Part shown: positions 63,979 through 64,000 of the stretch, one piece after another | Layout of the letters: every line of letters starts with the position of its first letter | How positions within the stretch are numbered: the stretch's first letter is position 1 | Source: Actinomyces bowdenii | Lineage (GTDB): Bacteria > Actinomycetota > Actinomycetes > Actinomycetales > Actinomycetaceae | Assembly: GCF_017592395.1 (NCBI RefSeq) | Contig: NZ_JAGFOU010000001.1 | Location: 222,401 to 286,400, forward strand | Length of the DNA: 64,000 nucleotides | Reading direction: 5' to 3' | Notes under the pieces: model-generated | The model's database searches: none | What the model was told of the DNA's origin: nothing | Seen by the model: only the letters and a program-made list of their open reading frames with translations | Made by a program: the position numbers and the translations under genes

Positions 63979-64000
63979 CAACATCACTATACGGGTAGAA

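Overview
The window is high-GC DNA from a Gram-positive actinobacterium. The gene content and style suggest Actinomyces, Schaalia or a close relative, but this is inferred from family resemblance and not from a marker gene. Supporting signs are a DtxR/IdeR-type iron box, a Zur-like box, Tat and lipobox signal sequences, LytR_C and septum-formation lipoproteins, a lysC-asd pair with an internal lysC start, and many genes whose -10 hexamer ends 6-7 bases before the start codon (leaderless mRNAs). The sequence is densely coding, with no rRNA, insertion sequence or CRISPR array.

Left part (1-22 kb): a partial zinc macrodomain gene, thioredoxin, a GNAT acetyltransferase, a membrane protein, and asd/lysC for the aspartate pathway. 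Next is a 1493-residue HEPN + DUF4011 helicase + nuclease protein that resembles single-gene defence proteins. Then come an ABC exporter, recR and dnaX, a class I aldolase behind a Zur/Fur-like box, SRP RNA, tRNA-Ser(GGA), two tandem lipoproteins, and a LytR_C protein.

Middle (22-43 kb): a uracil/xanthine permease; two convergent GATase paralogues, one of which has lost its catalytic Cys and His; a purine nucleoside phosphorylase; hrpB; tRNA-Ser(CGA); tadA; a BCCT transporter; a MacB-like ABC transporter divergent from a histidine kinase/response regulator pair; a secreted beta-propeller; a proline racemase-type enzyme; and upp.

Right part (43-64 kb): a small membrane protein, an orphan histidine kinase, a DASS carrier and glycerate kinase, probably one operon plus a follower. 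Then a MetNIQ methionine importer behind a SAM riboswitch, a hydrolase, a low-molecular-weight phosphatase, an AbiEi-like/PD-(D/E)XK gene bracketed by repeats, a DUF885 peptidase and an M20 amidohydrolase. The efeUOB iron importer with a DtxR box follows, and the window ends with a type VII-like secretion substrate pair, the second with a lower-GC toxin-like tail.

The most unusual signal is a family of twin palindromes. There are five loci (16.9, 27.2, 48.6, 53.6 and 54.8 kb). Each is two hairpin units with 14-bp arms (CGYTGCACATCTTC), every unit is exactly 87 or 98 bp, and the two units are always separated by exactly 7 bp. A second family of 68-bp near-perfect palindromes occurs three times between 33.4 and 41.8 kb.
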